DNA from: Phreatobacter sp.
GTDB lineage: Bacteria; Pseudomonadota; Alphaproteobacteria; Rhizobiales; Phreatobacteraceae
Reading direction: 5' to 3'
DNA: 64,000 nt
Assembly: GCF_016793595.1 (NCBI RefSeq)
Contig: NZ_JAEULY010000009.1
Coordinates: 248,001-312,000 of the forward strand
Part shown: piece after piece, positions 35,872 through 48,028 of the stretch
Numbering within the stretch: the first letter of the stretch is position 1
Layout: the number at the start of each line of letters is the position of its first letter
Notes under the pieces: model-generated
What the model was told of the DNA's origin: nothing
Seen by the model: the letters and a program-made list of their open reading frames with translations, nothing else
The model's database searches: none
Position numbers and translations under genes: made by a program

Positions 35872-36636
35872 TCAGTTCGAGATATGCGGATCGAGATAGA
35901 TGATTGGCGAGATCGCTCCGCGCGGGCGCGGCGGCAGCCGCGTCCCGACATAGAGTTTCCGCACCGCCTCTGGGGCCTCCACCCCGTCGAACGCTTTCCG
36001 CTTGGATGACCGTTCGGTCGTTAGACCCGGAAAGTTCTTCGCGTTCGACTCCGCCCACCGGGTCGGCTGATAGACCTTACGAACCAGCCCACCCGACACC
36101 GCCAGCACAAATTCGATCTTCTGCACCCGATGGAGCGACACCTTCCAATCGAAACGGGTGGCATCGTACGGAGATCGCGATCCCTGCCGAAAGCTCAGGT
36201 TCACGATGATCGCCATCAACCGGTGCTGCGGCACAATCGGGCGAGCCTCGAACACCTCGATGATCTGCTGGAGCGTCGAAACCCCACGGTCGAACGAGTG
36301 GTGGCCCCCAGCGATGTTGGTCAGATCGGGATAAGCTTGGATCAGCGCCGCCTCGACCTGACACGCTTCTTTCGAGCTGAGGCCATGCCGGTGGATCACG
36401 TGGCCCACCTCCAGCCCCGCTGAACGGATCGCGTGAATCCGCTCGATCTTCGCCGGCATCGCCTCCGCTTCGGGCTCGATCGTCAGCGCCCCCCGGACGT
36501 GCGCCAGCAGCCGTTCGCCCTGCCCTTTGCCAACGTAGAACGTCGCACCGTCCCGAGGATCGATCAGCCGATAAACGTAGAACCCCAGCTTCTCCGCGAC
36601 ACCGGGGGTGAACCGGACGGACGCGATGTCGGTCAT
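35872..36636 (-). CDS. GIY-YIG (LEM-3-like) nuclease-domain protein
   Basis: 254 residues from the ATG at 36636 (MTDIASVRFTPG). The N-terminal part has FYVYRLIDPRDG and FYVGKGQGERLLAHV, the GIY and YIG strands of the LEM-3 subgroup, with a later VEAALIQAYPDLTN helix carrying the catalytic Glu. The C-terminal 150 residues are of a different, unassigned type (FDWKVSLHRVQKIEFVLAVSGG). Less GC-rich than the core genes and next to tRNA-Leu, so probably acquired. Confidence 0.75.
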   Translation of the reverse strand: MTDIASVRFTPGVAEKLGFYVYRLIDPRDGATFYVGKGQGERLLAHVRGALTIEPEAEAMPAKIERIHAIRSAGLEVGHVIHRHGLSSKEACQVEAALIQAYPDLTNIAGGHHSFDRGVSTLQQIIEVFEARPIVPQHRLMAIIVNLSFRQGSRSPYDATRFDWKVSLHRVQKIEFVLAVSGGLVRKVYQPTRWAESNAKNFPGLTTERSSKRKAFDGVEAPEAVRKLYVGTRLPPRPRGAISPIIYLDPHISN

Positions 36637-36714
36637 GCGGGCGCGCTCGAATCGTTTCCTCGCCTCAATGCTACCGCAGCACCAGCGCCGCCACGCCACC
36701 CGCCGATCCGCCGT

Positions 36715-37113
36715 TCAATCGTACCGATCAATGATCGAGAACGATGGAGACGCGCTGGTCAGTACGTCCAAGCAGGCCCATCCTGTGATGAACCGGTAGT
36801 GGGTCTTCTCCCCAAGCCCCGCCTTGAATAACTCTGACTGGACACGGGCGAAAAGAGCCCCCTCCATCCGATATGCGAAGTGCTCCGAAACGAGCCCCTC
36901 GTTCGGCGTGACATCATCCTCTGTGCTCAACGGCATTTCGTCCAGAATCCGCACGATGCACTGGCGATCGAATGAGATGCGGAGCAGATGGAACTCGTCG
37001 TGCGGGATGATGAAGTCCGCGCGGATGCCTCTGGTCTCCCACTGGAACCCCACGAGGTCACTATCGCTGGCTTGGATCGGCACGCCCACGTCAAACGGTT
37101 GGTATTTCGGCAT
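36715..37113 (-). CDS. Hypothetical protein
   Basis: 132 residues, no signal or membrane segment. Opens MPKYQPFDVGVPIQ; contains RADFIIPHDEFHLLRISFDR and ends SPSFSIIDRYD. The mixed beta-rich pattern is unrecognised. It lies 78 bases upstream of the GIY-YIG gene in the same direction and in the same AT-richer patch, so the two may have arrived together. Confidence 0.55.
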   Translation of the reverse strand: MPKYQPFDVGVPIQASDSDLVGFQWETRGIRADFIIPHDEFHLLRISFDRQCIVRILDEMPLSTEDDVTPNEGLVSEHFAYRMEGALFARVQSELFKAGLGEKTHYRFITGWACLDVLTSASPSFSIIDRYD

Positions 37114-37426
37114 CGCGTCTCACTGTCCAGCTTCGCCCGTCGCGGGTGCAGTAGACGAGATACTCAGCGTTCGGACCCCGCTGACCGTCACGGGTGCGCC
37201 ACCAGAACTCACCACAGCCACGGGCCTGCTGCGTCGCCAGCAGGAACGCGCACAAAAAAAATTGGCGAATTGCGCCATCGCGCTGATCTCCGACCCGCAG
37301 CGCCGTTCTGCCGCGAATCTCCCGACCGACAGAAACGAAAAAGGCGGGCCTGAGCCCGCCTTTTCTTTGCACAAACCCCGGCTCTCGCCTCGGCTTCCCA
37401 AGTGAAAACAATCACTTAGGAGGGGT
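37114..37426. other. Gap between orphan gene and tRNA-Leu, with terminator
   Basis: No firm gene. On the minus strand a short coding-like run (EFWWRTRDGQRGPNAEYLVY) ends in the first bases of the gene at 37113, but I see no start codon for it. The rest is the terminator listed at 37337. Confidence 0.4.
37337..37367. terminator. Bidirectional intrinsic terminator
   Basis: GGCGGGC-ctga-GCCCGCC stem (37343-37360) flanked by AAAAA on the left and TTTTCTTT on the right, so it can end transcripts from either side. For the tRNA-Leu transcript on the minus strand it is about 60 bases past the CCA end. Confidence 0.85.
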
Positions 37427-37511
37427 TGGTGCGGTCGAGAGGACTCGAACCTCCACTCGGTTAAGAACTGCCACCTCAAGGCAGCGCGTCTACCAATTCC
37501 GCCACGACCGC
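37427..37511 (-). tRNA. tRNA-Leu(GAG)
   Basis: Acceptor GCGGTCG pairs with CGACCGC; the D-arm has GGCGGAATTGGTAGACGCGC; the anticodon stem CTGCC/GGCAG encloses TTGAGGT with anticodon GAG; a long variable arm (class II) and GGTTCGAGTCC T-arm follow. CCA is encoded. 85 bases including CCA. The 3' end faces the AT-richer patch at lower coordinates. Confidence 0.95.
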
Positions 37512-37591
37512 ATGCCGGTTGCCCAGCGAGGCGGCTGTCTAGCAGAGCGTTTCCCGCGCCGCAAGCCGCCAGAGGCACCCTGTGGGAAGCC

Positions 37592-39613
<2,022 letters not shown>

Positions 39614-39776
39614 GCAGGAAGTTCTTTCAGGCAGCACGCAAAAGGAGCGGAAGGACGGGTTCTAGAGCGTGGCCCGCCCGCCCGTCCACTCCGCTAATGG
39701 GATGACAAACGGTTCAGGTCGCCCGCAGGGTATCGCAACCATCGTGCCAGCCGGCGCATCGGCGGCGCGAGGCAAC

Positions 39777-40799
39777 TCAGATCCAGCCATTCTTGCGGAA
39801 GCGCCAGAACAGGACACTGCAAATGGAGGCGATGACCACCAGAACCGCGTGGTAGCCGAACCAAAGCTCCGTCTCCGGCATGTATTTGAAGTTCATGCCG
39901 TAGATGCCGGCGATCGCGGTCGGCACGGCGAGGATCGCCGCCCAGCCGGCGAGCCGCTTGGCGATGGCGTTTTCCTGGCTCTGGCCGATCAGCAGGCTCG
40001 CCTCGAAGGCGAAGGCGAGCACTTCGCGCAGGCTGTCGATCTTCTCCTGCACGGTGCGTACGTGGTCGGTCACGTCGCGGAAGGCGGGGCCCATCCCCGC
40101 GCTGATCTGCGGCAGTTCGCCGTTGCTCAAACGCCGGCAGACCTCCACCAGCGGTCCTATGGCGTTACGCAGGCGCAGGAGGTCGCGGCGAAGCATGTAG
40201 AGGCGTTCGACATCGGCGCGCGCCATGGGTTTTTCCAGCACCCGGTCCTCGATGGCCTCCACCTCATCGTGCATGGACTCCAGCACGGGCATGTAGTTGT
40301 CGACGATGAAATCGAGGATCGCATAGAGGATGAAGTCCTCGCCGCGCGCCAGCGATGTCGGGCAGGTCTCCCAGTGCTGGCGCACCGCCGCATAGGAGGT
40401 CGAGGCGCCGTGGCGCACGCTCACCGTATAGCCCTTGCCGACGAAGATATGCGTTTCGCCGAAGGCGATCCGGCCGCCGATCATCTGCGCGGTGCGGGCG
40501 ACGACGAACAGCGCGTCGCCATATTGCTCCAGCTTCGGCCGCTGGTGCGCGTGCTCGGCGTCCTCGATGGCGAGGTCATGCAGGCCGAACTGCGCCTGCA
40601 CCCGGTGCAGGAGGTCGCGATCGGGTTCCAGCAGGCCGATCCAGACGACGTGGCCGGGTTTCCTGGCCCATTCGCCGGCCTCGTCGACGGAAATGTCCGC
40701 GACACGCCTGCCATCGACATAGGCGCTGGACGCGACCACGCCCGCGGGAACCGGGGCGGGGGCGGCCCGCTGCGACGGGACTGCGCTGGCAAGCTGCAT
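39777..40799 (-). CDS. corA: CorA-family magnesium/cobalt transporter
   Basis: 340 residues. A long soluble N-terminal domain with coiled-coil helices (HDEVEAIEDRVLEK, RLYMLRRDLLRLRNA) leads to two C-terminal membrane helices. The pore motif GMN is intact in IAGIYGMNFKYMPE, which identifies an ion channel of the CorA type. It ends FRKNGWI. Mg2+ is the usual substrate; Co2+ or Ni2+ are possible. Confidence 0.92.
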   Translation of the reverse strand: MQLASAVPSQRAAPAPVPAGVVASSAYVDGRRVADISVDEAGEWARKPGHVVWIGLLEPDRDLLHRVQAQFGLHDLAIEDAEHAHQRPKLEQYGDALFVVARTAQMIGGRIAFGETHIFVGKGYTVSVRHGASTSYAAVRQHWETCPTSLARGEDFILYAILDFIVDNYMPVLESMHDEVEAIEDRVLEKPMARADVERLYMLRRDLLRLRNAIGPLVEVCRRLSNGELPQISAGMGPAFRDVTDHVRTVQEKIDSLREVLAFAFEASLLIGQSQENAIAKRLAGWAAILAVPTAIAGIYGMNFKYMPETELWFGYHAVLVVIASICSVLFWRFRKNGWI

Positions 40800-40897
40800 C
40801 GTTTCCCCCGTTTCTTTATCGCGCGGAGCCGCCGTCGAGGGCGGCTCCCGGCAATCCTAGCACGGCGGGGAGATTCCGCGCAGGCCGCCCCTCGGGC

Positions 40898-41464
40898 TCA
40901 GCCGCGCAGGGGTTTCAGCGCGCCGGTCCACTTGTGGAGCTCGTCGAGCATCAGCGTCGCGCCCTGCTTCATCGGGTCGTTCGGCGTGAAGACGCCGTCC
41001 TGGCCGATGAACTGAGCGAAGTTCGGCACCGGAACGCCCTCCGGGATCGGCATCATCTTGAGGGTCGTAACGATGGAGCGGGCGATCTGCGCTGCGCGCA
41101 GGCCGCCGGAAATGCCGCCGTAGGAGACGATGCCCAGCGGCTTGTAGTTCCACTCGGCGGCCAGATAGGTCAGCGCGTTGAGCAGCGAGGGCGGCGGGGC
41201 GTAATTATACTCCGGCGAGACGAAGACGAAGGCGTCGGCGGCCTTGACGCTCGCGCTCCAGCGCTTGGTGTGCTCGTGCTCGTACTGGCCGAGCCGCGGG
41301 TGCTTCGGCTCGTCGAAGACCGGCAGCTTGAAATCCGCGAGGTCGATGAGCGTCGCGTCGAACCTGCCGTGGGCAACCGCATGGTCGTGGAACCAGTTGG
41401 CGACGGTCGGGCCAACGCGGTTCGGGCGCGTCGAGGCGATGATCGTATGGAGCTTGAAGGTCAT
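40898..41464 (-). CDS. NADPH-dependent FMN reductase
   Basis: 188 residues from the ATG at 41464 (MTFKLHTIIASTRPNRVG). Flavodoxin-like fold with the phosphate loop STRPNRVG, then FVFVSPEYNYAPPPSLLNA, the typical EYN segment of this family, and GIVSYGGISGGLRAAQ. It likely reduces FMN, quinones or azo or nitro compounds. Confidence 0.88.
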   Translation of the reverse strand: MTFKLHTIIASTRPNRVGPTVANWFHDHAVAHGRFDATLIDLADFKLPVFDEPKHPRLGQYEHEHTKRWSASVKAADAFVFVSPEYNYAPPPSLLNALTYLAAEWNYKPLGIVSYGGISGGLRAAQIARSIVTTLKMMPIPEGVPVPNFAQFIGQDGVFTPNDPMKQGATLMLDELHKWTGALKPLRG

Positions 41465-41591
41465 TCGCGGGTCCTGCGGGAGAATTCGACGGAAACGGCC
41501 GCTGGCGCGGCGCGGTGCATACTGAAAGCCTTGACGCAGCGCAGCAAGCGCCGCGCATCGCAACGAAATCACGTCCGGTTGAAGATCGGGT

Positions 41592-43112
41592 TCAGGGGAT
41601 GGCCCGCAATTCGCTGTCGCGGCCGACGAGACGGCCCAGCGTGCGCAGCCGGTTGGCGAGACGCTCGCCGGCAAGACCCGCGAGATCGCCGGCGAGCGGC
41701 AGCACCAGCCGCCTCTCCTCAACCGTCAGCGGCGCGCGCGGCAATGCCCCCGGCATGGCGGCGGAGACGAGATAGGCGACGCGCATGGCCGCGCCGAGGA
41801 TGCGCGCGCGGTCGAGCAGCCTGACGCCGACCAGTTCGCGGATGCGCGGCGACATGAACTCGTCCATCAGCCCTTCGTGCCGGTAGAAGCTCGCCAGCGC
41901 GATATAGGCGCGTCCGGGGTGGTCGACCCCGACGAAATTGGCATGGGCGATGATGTTGAGGCTCTGCTCGCCGCGATAGTCGGGATGGGCGCGCCAGCCG
42001 ATATCGGCGAGCAGGCAGGCGGCGTGGCGCAGCCGCCGCTCCTCCGGCGTCTCCTCGAGGTGCGCGACCTCCATGAACCTGTCGGTCCAGGCGATCAGTT
42101 CCTCCCCATGGCGGGGCGAACGGGAGCGCAGCAGGCAGAGTTCGCGCGCGGCCGCTATCAGCGGGTCCTGCGCCCGCTCCTCGTCGTCGAGCAGCGAATA
42201 GAGCAGGCCTTCGCGCACCCCGAGCACGGAAATGACCACCTGGTCGACCCGCGCCGCCCGAACCACGGCCTCCAGCACCAGCGCGCCATAGGCGAGCAGC
42301 GGGCGGCGGCTCTCCGCCACCACGTCGATACGGGCGATGGAATCGGTCGGCTGACGCGAGACGAGGTAGCAGAAGTCGGCGATCTCCTTCCCCGACAGCG
42401 CATAGCCGTGCATGACGTTGAGCGGATAGCCGCGCTGGGCCATGTGGAGCTTGGCGAGCGAGCGCCAGGTGCCGCCGACGGCGAAGAAGGTCTGGCCCTT
42501 GCCCTTCTTCAGAAGCTCCACCTTGCCGACCAGCTTGGCCGCGATCCGCTCGGCCTTCTTGATCGAGTGGCCGGACGTGTCCTGCAGCGCGAGGCCGCCG
42601 AGCGGCAGGGTGACCCCCTCGCCGATACGGCCGTTCTTCAGGCCGACCAGTTCCAGCGAACCGCCACCGAGATCGCCGACGATGCCGGTCGGGTTGTGCA
42701 TGCCCGACACGACCCCGAGGGCGGCGAAATGCGCCTCCTCACGACCGGACAGGAGGCGCAGCGGCACGCCGCAGATCTCCTCGCAGGCCGCGATGAAATC
42801 CGAACCGTTCTTCGCGTCGCGCACCGCGGCCGTCGCCAGCACGTGCAGTTCGCCGACGCGCAGCTGCCGGCAGAGAGCGCGGAAGCGGCGGATCGAGGCC
42901 AGCGCCCGCGCCACCGCATCGTCGGCGAGCCGGCCCGATGTCAGCACGTTGCGCCCGAGGCCGCACAGCGCCTTTTCGTTGAAGATCGGCGTCGGCGAGC
43001 GGGTCAGCGCCTCGTAGACGACGAGGCGGACCGAATTCGACCCGATATCGATGACCCCGATGGTCGGCCCGAGCTGCAAGCGGCCCGGGGCGATCTCGAA
43101 GACGTCAGCCAC
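41592..43112 (-). CDS. ppx: Exopolyphosphatase/guanosine pentaphosphate phosphatase
   Basis: Breaks down polyphosphate from the end, or converts pppGpp to ppGpp. ASKHA fold motifs: [41 protein letters not shown] and an HD-like C-terminal part. I use the GTG at 43112 ([11 protein letters not shown]), which has GGAG seven bases upstream and overlaps the ppk end by 8 bases; a second GTG at 43172 would add 20 residues inside ppk. The pairing with ppk is the standard polyphosphate operon. Confidence 0.88.
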   Translation of the reverse strand: MADVFEIAPGRLQLGPTIGVIDIGSNSVRLVVYEALTRSPTPIFNEKALCGLGRNVLTSGRLADDAVARALASIRRFRALCRQLRVGELHVLATAAVRDAKNGSDFIAACEEICGVPLRLLSGREEAHFAALGVVSGMHNPTGIVGDLGGGSLELVGLKNGRIGEGVTLPLGGLALQDTSGHSIKKAERIAAKLVGKVELLKKGKGQTFFAVGGTWRSLAKLHMAQRGYPLNVMHGYALSGKEIADFCYLVSRQPTDSIARIDVVAESRRPLLAYGALVLEAVVRAARVDQVVISVLGVREGLLYSLLDDEERAQDPLIAAARELCLLRSRSPRHGEELIAWTDRFMEVAHLEETPEERRLRHAACLLADIGWRAHPDYRGEQSLNIIAHANFVGVDHPGRAYIALASFYRHEGLMDEFMSPRIRELVGVRLLDRARILGAAMRVAYLVSAAMPGALPRAPLTVEERRLVLPLAGDLAGLAGERLANRLRTLGRLVGRDSELRAIP

Positions 43113-45369
43113 CTGCTCGCTCGCTCCGGCTCGCGAAGCGACGGGGAGACGATTCCTTGAGCGATTTTCCACGTCCGGACAGGCTCGGATTGGTCATGAA
43201 ATACTTGTGGGCGTTGAAAGCCTCTTCGCCTTCGGCGGGCTTGATACGCTCGGCGGTTCCGTCGGGCAAGAGACGCCAGCTCTGCTGGTTGTCCTTGAAG
43301 TTGGCGACCATGATCTGGTCCAGTGCCTGTTCGTGGACGGTCGGATTGGCCAGCGGGCACAGGGCCTCGACACGCCGGTCGAGATTGCGCGGCATCAGGT
43401 CCGCGGAGGAAATGTAGACGTGCGCCTTGGGATGCGGCAGGCCATAGCCGCCGCCGAAGGCATAGATGCGCGTGTGTTCGAGGAACCGCCCGACGATCGA
43501 TTTCGCGCGGATATTGTCCGAGAGGCCGGGCAGGCCCGGCCGCAGGCAGCAGATGCCGCGCACCACCAGATCGATCTGCACGCCCTCCTGGCTGGCGTCG
43601 TAGAGCGCGTCGATCAGGACGGGATCGACCAGCGAATTCATCTTCAGCCAGATCTGCGCCGGCTTGCCGGCCCTGGCGAAGGCGATTTCCTCGGCGATGT
43701 GGTCCAGCAGCTTCTTCTTCAGGTTCAACGGCGATATCGCCATCGCCTCCAGTTCCTGCGGCTCGGCATAGCCGGTGATGAAGTTGAAGATGCGCGCGAC
43801 ATCGCGGCCGATGGCCTTGTCGTCGGTGAAATAGGACAGGTCCGTGTAGATCTTGGCGGTGATCGGGTGGTAGTTGCCCGTGCCGACATGGCAATAGGTG
43901 TTGAGGCTCTCGCCCTCGCGCCGGATCACCATGGACAGCTTGGCGTGGGTCTTCAGCTCGATGAAGCCGAAGACCACCTGCACGCCGGCCCGTTCAAGGT
44001 CGCGCGCCCAGCGGATATTGGCTTCCTCGTCGAAGCGGGCCTTCAGCTCCACCAGCGCGGTGACTGACTTGCCGGCCTCGGCGGCCTCCTGCAGCGCCTT
44101 GACGATCGGCGAGTCCGAGGAGGTGCGGTAGAGCGTCTGCTTGATGGCGACGACATTGGGATCGCGCGCCGCCTGGTTGAGGAACTGCACCACCACGTCG
44201 AAGCTCTCGTAGGGGTGGTGGACGACAAGGTCCTTCTGGCGGATCGCCGCGAAACAGTCGCCGCCCTGGTCGCGGATGCGCTCGGGGTAGCGCGGCGCAT
44301 AGGGCACGAATTTCAGGTCGGGCCGGTCCAGCGCCACGAGCTGCGACAGTTCGTTCAGCGCCAGAACGCCTTCGACCCGGAAAATCTCGTCGTCGACGAC
44401 GCCGAGGGCCGTCGCGATGAAGTGCCGGAGGTCGTCCGGCATGCCGGCTTCGGCCTCGAGGCGGATGACCGAACCGCGGCGGCGACGCTTCAGCGCGGAT
44501 TCGAAATGGCGGACGAGGTCCTCGGCCTCTTCCTCGATTTCAAGATCGCTATCGCGGATGATGCGGAAGGAGCCCTGCCCTTTCACGGTGTAGCCGGGGA
44601 ACAGGCGGTTGATGAACAGGCCGACCGTCTGTTCCAGCGTGATGAAGCGGCGCGCGCCGGTCTCCGCGAGGTCGGGCAGCTTGATGAAGCGCTCGATCTT
44701 CGCGGGCACGCGGATGAGCGCGCGCATCGCCCGCGCATCGCTCATGCGCTGCAGCGACAGCGCCATGGTGAAGCCGAGATTGGGAATGAACGGGAACGGG
44801 TGGGCCGGGTCGATGGCGAGCGGCGTCAGCACCGGGAAGACGTGACCGAGGAAGTGGTCCTCCAGCCAGGCCCGCTCGGCCTTGGTCAGGTCCGGCGCAT
44901 CGACCAGCACGATGCCCTCGTGCAGAAGCTCTTCGCGCAGTTCGCGCCAGCGCTTCTGCTGGTCGGAGGCGAGACCTGCGACCGCCTCGGAGATCTTCAC
45001 CAGCTGCTCCGCCGGCGTCAGGCCGTCGGGCGACAGCGCCGTCAGGCCGGCCAGCACCTGCCCGCGAAGGCCGGCGACGCGCACCATGAAGAACTCGTCG
45101 AGATTGTTGGCCGAGATCGACAGGAAACGGAGCTGTTCAAGCAGCGGATGGTTGCGATTGGAGGCCTCCTCCATCACCCGCCGGTTGAACTGGAGCCAGG
45201 ACAGTTCGCGGTTGATGAACCGCGCCGGCAGGTGGCGCAGGGTAATCGCCGCATGCCCCGGCGCGCCGTTTGCGGCCGTCCCGGCCTTGGCGTCGGCCGC
45301 CGGTTTGGCCTCGGAGGCCGGGGCAGACTTTGCCCGCGCGGCTTCCTTCCTGGTTTCGAGCGTCGCCAT
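43105..45369 (-). CDS. ppk: Polyphosphate kinase PPK1
   Basis: Makes polyphosphate from ATP reversibly. 754 residues. The N-terminal domain has [19 protein letters not shown]; the body has the conserved [27 protein letters not shown] with the phosphorylated His region, [12 protein letters not shown], and [25 protein letters not shown] 45-residue Ala/Lys-rich tail precedes the core. Ends just after the ppx start, 8-base overlap. Confidence 0.96.
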   Translation of the reverse strand: MATLETRKEAARAKSAPASEAKPAADAKAGTAANGAPGHAAITLRHLPARFINRELSWLQFNRRVMEEASNRNHPLLEQLRFLSISANNLDEFFMVRVAGLRGQVLAGLTALSPDGLTPAEQLVKISEAVAGLASDQQKRWRELREELLHEGIVLVDAPDLTKAERAWLEDHFLGHVFPVLTPLAIDPAHPFPFIPNLGFTMALSLQRMSDARAMRALIRVPAKIERFIKLPDLAETGARRFITLEQTVGLFINRLFPGYTVKGQGSFRIIRDSDLEIEEEAEDLVRHFESALKRRRRGSVIRLEAEAGMPDDLRHFIATALGVVDDEIFRVEGVLALNELSQLVALDRPDLKFVPYAPRYPERIRDQGGDCFAAIRQKDLVVHHPYESFDVVVQFLNQAARDPNVVAIKQTLYRTSSDSPIVKALQEAAEAGKSVTALVELKARFDEEANIRWARDLERAGVQVVFGFIELKTHAKLSMVIRREGESLNTYCHVGTGNYHPITAKIYTDLSYFTDDKAIGRDVARIFNFITGYAEPQELEAMAISPLNLKKKLLDHIAEEIAFARAGKPAQIWLKMNSLVDPVLIDALYDASQEGVQIDLVVRGICCLRPGLPGLSDNIRAKSIVGRFLEHTRIYAFGGGYGLPHPKAHVYISSADLMPRNLDRRVEALCPLANPTVHEQALDQIMVANFKDNQQSWRLLPDGTAERIKPAEGEEAFNAHKYFMTNPSLSGRGKSLKESSPRRFASRSERAGG

Positions 45370-45493
45370 GTCATCCTCGCCGGGTGTCGCGCACCCTTTC
45401 AGCCGTCCGGCCTGAACCGACCCTTTGGGCCGCCATCATGACGCCGCTGTGACCATCTTCAAAGTGCGGGGCTCGCCGCCGCACGACAACCGC

Positions 45494-46195
45494 TCAGATC
45501 AGATTCGGTTGCATGACGCGGTCGAGAACCTGTGCGGCGAGAGGTCGCGTCAATCGCCGGCCGGTTTCCAGCGCCTCGCGGTCGATGGCGGCGACGAGCC
45601 GGCGGGCAGCATCGAGCGAGCGCTCCATGCGGCGGGCGAGAAACTCCACCACCTCGCTGTCGACCAGCAGCTGCCGGTCCGCGAACAGCTTGACGAGGAC
45701 GGCGCGCAGCAGCCCGTCCTCGGGTTCGGCGAGAGTGACGGCCGGCAGCGCGCGCAGGCGCGAGGCAAGGTCCTTCAGCCCGACGCCCCAGGCGACCGGC
45801 GCCTCGCGCGCCGTGATCAGCACGAAGGCGTCCTCCTCTTTCGCGGCGTTGATCAGGTGGAACAGCGACACTTCCGAGGTCTTCGGCCCGGCATCCTCCA
45901 GGAGCAGCGCGCCGGTGGCCAGCGCATCGGCCGGCGCGGTGCCGGCGAGGTCGCGGGCGGCGAGCCTGCGGGCGCCCGACAGGTCCGCCCAGATCGCGCC
46001 GAGATGGCTTTTTCCCGCGCCCGGCGGGCCGACCAGCGCCACGACGCGCGCCGGCCAGTCGGGCCAGGATTCCACCAGTTTCAGGGCCTCCGCGTTGCAG
46101 GCGGCTTCCAGAAAATCGTCGCGGGCAAGGCTTTCGGGCAGGGCCAGGTCCAGCGCCATCTGGCGGGGACCCGCCCTCGGCGCGGACGGAACCAT
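45494..46195 (-). CDS. hdaA: DnaA-like regulator HdaA
   Basis: 233 residues. Related to the AAA domain of DnaA but without the DNA-binding domain, as in Hda, which helps inactivate DnaA-ATP after initiation. Walker A is GPPGAGKSHLG; Walker B is weaker (LLLEDAG); the sensor/Arg region is GLKDLASRLRAL. Start at the ATG at 46195. It follows an AI-2E transporter by 1 base and a CDP-alcohol phosphatidyltransferase, and precedes ppk; this order is common in Hyphomicrobiales. Confidence 0.88.
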   Translation of the reverse strand: MVPSAPRAGPRQMALDLALPESLARDDFLEAACNAEALKLVESWPDWPARVVALVGPPGAGKSHLGAIWADLSGARRLAARDLAGTAPADALATGALLLEDAGPKTSEVSLFHLINAAKEEDAFVLITAREAPVAWGVGLKDLASRLRALPAVTLAEPEDGLLRAVLVKLFADRQLLVDSEVVEFLARRMERSLDAARRLVAAIDREALETGRRLTRPLAAQVLDRVMQPNLI

Positions 46196-46196
46196 C

Positions 46197-47300
46197 TCAA
46201 CTCTCCGGCGGCGCCGGCCCACGGGGCGGCAGAACCTGCGGCATGCCCGTATAGAGCGGGCTTGCGAGGTACTGCCGGATGGCAAAGCGCGTCAAGACGC
46301 CGACGGAGGCAGCGAGCGGCACGGCAAGCAGCAGCCCGGCGAAACCGAACAGCGCGCCGAAGGCGAACAGCGCGAACATCAGCCAGACCGGATGCAGGCC
46401 GACGGATTCACCGACGAGGTTCGGATAGAGGACATAGGACTCGAAGAAGATGCCGACGCCGAAAATGCCGAGGATGACCAGCACCATGGTCCAGTCCGGC
46501 CAGAACTGCACGATGGCGACGCCCACCGCCAGCGTCAGGCCGGCAACCGAGCCGACATAGGGGATGAACGACAGGAAACCGGTGCCGAGCCCGATCAGCA
46601 GGCCGAAATTGAGCCCGGCGCCCGACAGGGAGACGCCATAGAAGATCATCAGGATGACGCAGACCGTCGCCTGCCCGCGCACGAATCCGGCCATGGCGAT
46701 GTTCATTTCGCGCATCAGGCCGAGGATCGTCTCGCGATGATGCAGCGGCAGCCAGGAATCGACCTTTTCCATCATGCGCGGCCAGTCCTTCAGCAGATAG
46801 AAGGCGACGACCGGCGTGATGACCGACAGCGCGAACAGGTAGAGGAACGTCGTGCCGCCGGTCCACAGGCTTTGCTGGACGAAGCCGGCGAGCCATCCCG
46901 TCGACTGGGTGACGACATCGGCGACGGAGCGCGAGACATCCGGCAGACGCTCGCCCAGCACGCGCTGGAGCCATTCGCGGTTCTGCTCGGTCGCCAGCGC
47001 CTGCAGCTGGACGACATAGCTCGGCAGCCGCGCGACGAAGGCCGTCAGCTGATTGGCGAGCACCGGCACGATCAACACCGCGAGAACCACGAAGACGACC
47101 ACGAAAGCGCCGATGACGGCGATGGCGCCGAAGGCTCTGGGAATGCCGACGCGCGCCAGCCGACTCACCACGGGATCGAGAAAATAGGCGAGCGCGAGGC
47201 CGGCGATGAACGGCAGCAGGATGCCGCGAAGCACGTAAAGCGCCAGCGCGATCGCGAGCAGTCCGCCGATCCAGAATCCGACCTGTCTCTGCAGCGTCAA
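46197..47300 (-). CDS. AI-2E family (PerM-like) transporter
   Basis: 367 residues starting with TTG at 47300 (the next candidate is farther in). Eight membrane helices with the family features PFIAGLALAYFLDPVVSRL near the start, FLSFIPYVGSVAGLTLAVG and GESVGLHPVWLMFALFAFG near the end. The transported molecule is unknown in most members. It forms a cluster with hdaA and the phosphatidyltransferase. Confidence 0.88.
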   Translation of the reverse strand: MTLQRQVGFWIGGLLAIALALYVLRGILLPFIAGLALAYFLDPVVSRLARVGIPRAFGAIAVIGAFVVVFVVLAVLIVPVLANQLTAFVARLPSYVVQLQALATEQNREWLQRVLGERLPDVSRSVADVVTQSTGWLAGFVQQSLWTGGTTFLYLFALSVITPVVAFYLLKDWPRMMEKVDSWLPLHHRETILGLMREMNIAMAGFVRGQATVCVILMIFYGVSLSGAGLNFGLLIGLGTGFLSFIPYVGSVAGLTLAVGVAIVQFWPDWTMVLVILGIFGVGIFFESYVLYPNLVGESVGLHPVWLMFALFAFGALFGFAGLLLAVPLAASVGVLTRFAIRQYLASPLYTGMPQVLPPRGPAPPES

Positions 47301-47403
47301 GGGCGGTCCTTCAGGCGAGCGGCGGCCGGGCTGGTCACGCTGCAGGGAAGGTCGCAGGCGAAGGCGGCGCTTTCAAGGGGCGGCCCAGCGCGACTTTCGG
47401 ACC

Positions 47404-47934
47404 TCAGCTCGACATGTGCCGGGTCCAGGCCACCAGATAGGCTCCCGCGGAAGCCAGCGTCAGCGCCGCCACGGCCCACATGACCACGAGGATCGCCCAG
47501 TCGAGGTCGATCTTCAGCCCCTTGGCGGCAAGAACCAGCGCCGCGAAGACGATCTGCGCGGCAGTATTGGCCTTGGACACCATCAGCGGGTGGATCGGCA
47601 GGGGTTTCTCGACCAGCGTCGACAGAACCACGGCACCGACGATCATGATGTCGCGGGAGACGACGAGGATCGCGACCCAGGGCGGGATGAAGCCGAAAAT
47701 CGCCAGCGACACGTAGATCGAGACGATCAGCGTCTTGTCGGCGAGCGGGTCGAGATAGGCCCCGAGCTCGGTCTGCTGGTTGAAGTGCTTGGCAATGTAG
47801 CCATCGACGGCGTCGGTCACGCCAGCCAGGACGAAAGCGGCAAGCGCAATCCCCATCTGCCCTTGCGATATGGCCCAGACGACGACGGGCACTAGCAGGA
47901 TGCGGAGAAGCGTCAGTAGGTTCGGAATATTCAC
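47404..47934 (-). CDS. CDP-alcohol phosphatidyltransferase (PgsA-like)
   Basis: 176 residues starting with GTG at 47934. About five membrane helices. The CDP-alcohol signature is DAVDGYIAKHFNQQTELGAY then LDPLADK (DxxDGxxA...G...D...D, with K in the usual Arg place after A). The MNIPNLLTLLRILLVP start matches PgsA. It likely makes phosphatidylglycerol phosphate, though a second gene could supply that role. Confidence 0.85.
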   Translation of the reverse strand: MNIPNLLTLLRILLVPVVVWAISQGQMGIALAAFVLAGVTDAVDGYIAKHFNQQTELGAYLDPLADKTLIVSIYVSLAIFGFIPPWVAILVVSRDIMIVGAVVLSTLVEKPLPIHPLMVSKANTAAQIVFAALVLAAKGLKIDLDWAILVVMWAVAALTLASAGAYLVAWTRHMSS

Positions 47935-48028
47935 GTGCGCGTTGTCGCGATGGCCCCCGGGAAGCGGACACTAGGCCGCCGCCCGGTGACTGCCAAGACG
48001 TCCGAAGCGCACATCCCGTGACGCGGTG

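Noticed and set aside
37091-37411. 106-codon minus-strand frame upstream of the orphan gene at 37113
   Set aside because: Its last ~40 codons look coding-like, but the frame starts beyond a strong terminator and lacks an internal ATG; recorded only as a gap note.
41592-45369. Antisense frames across ppk and ppx (for example 43051-44067 plus)
   Set aside because: Shadows of intact ppk/ppx with no start signals or domains.
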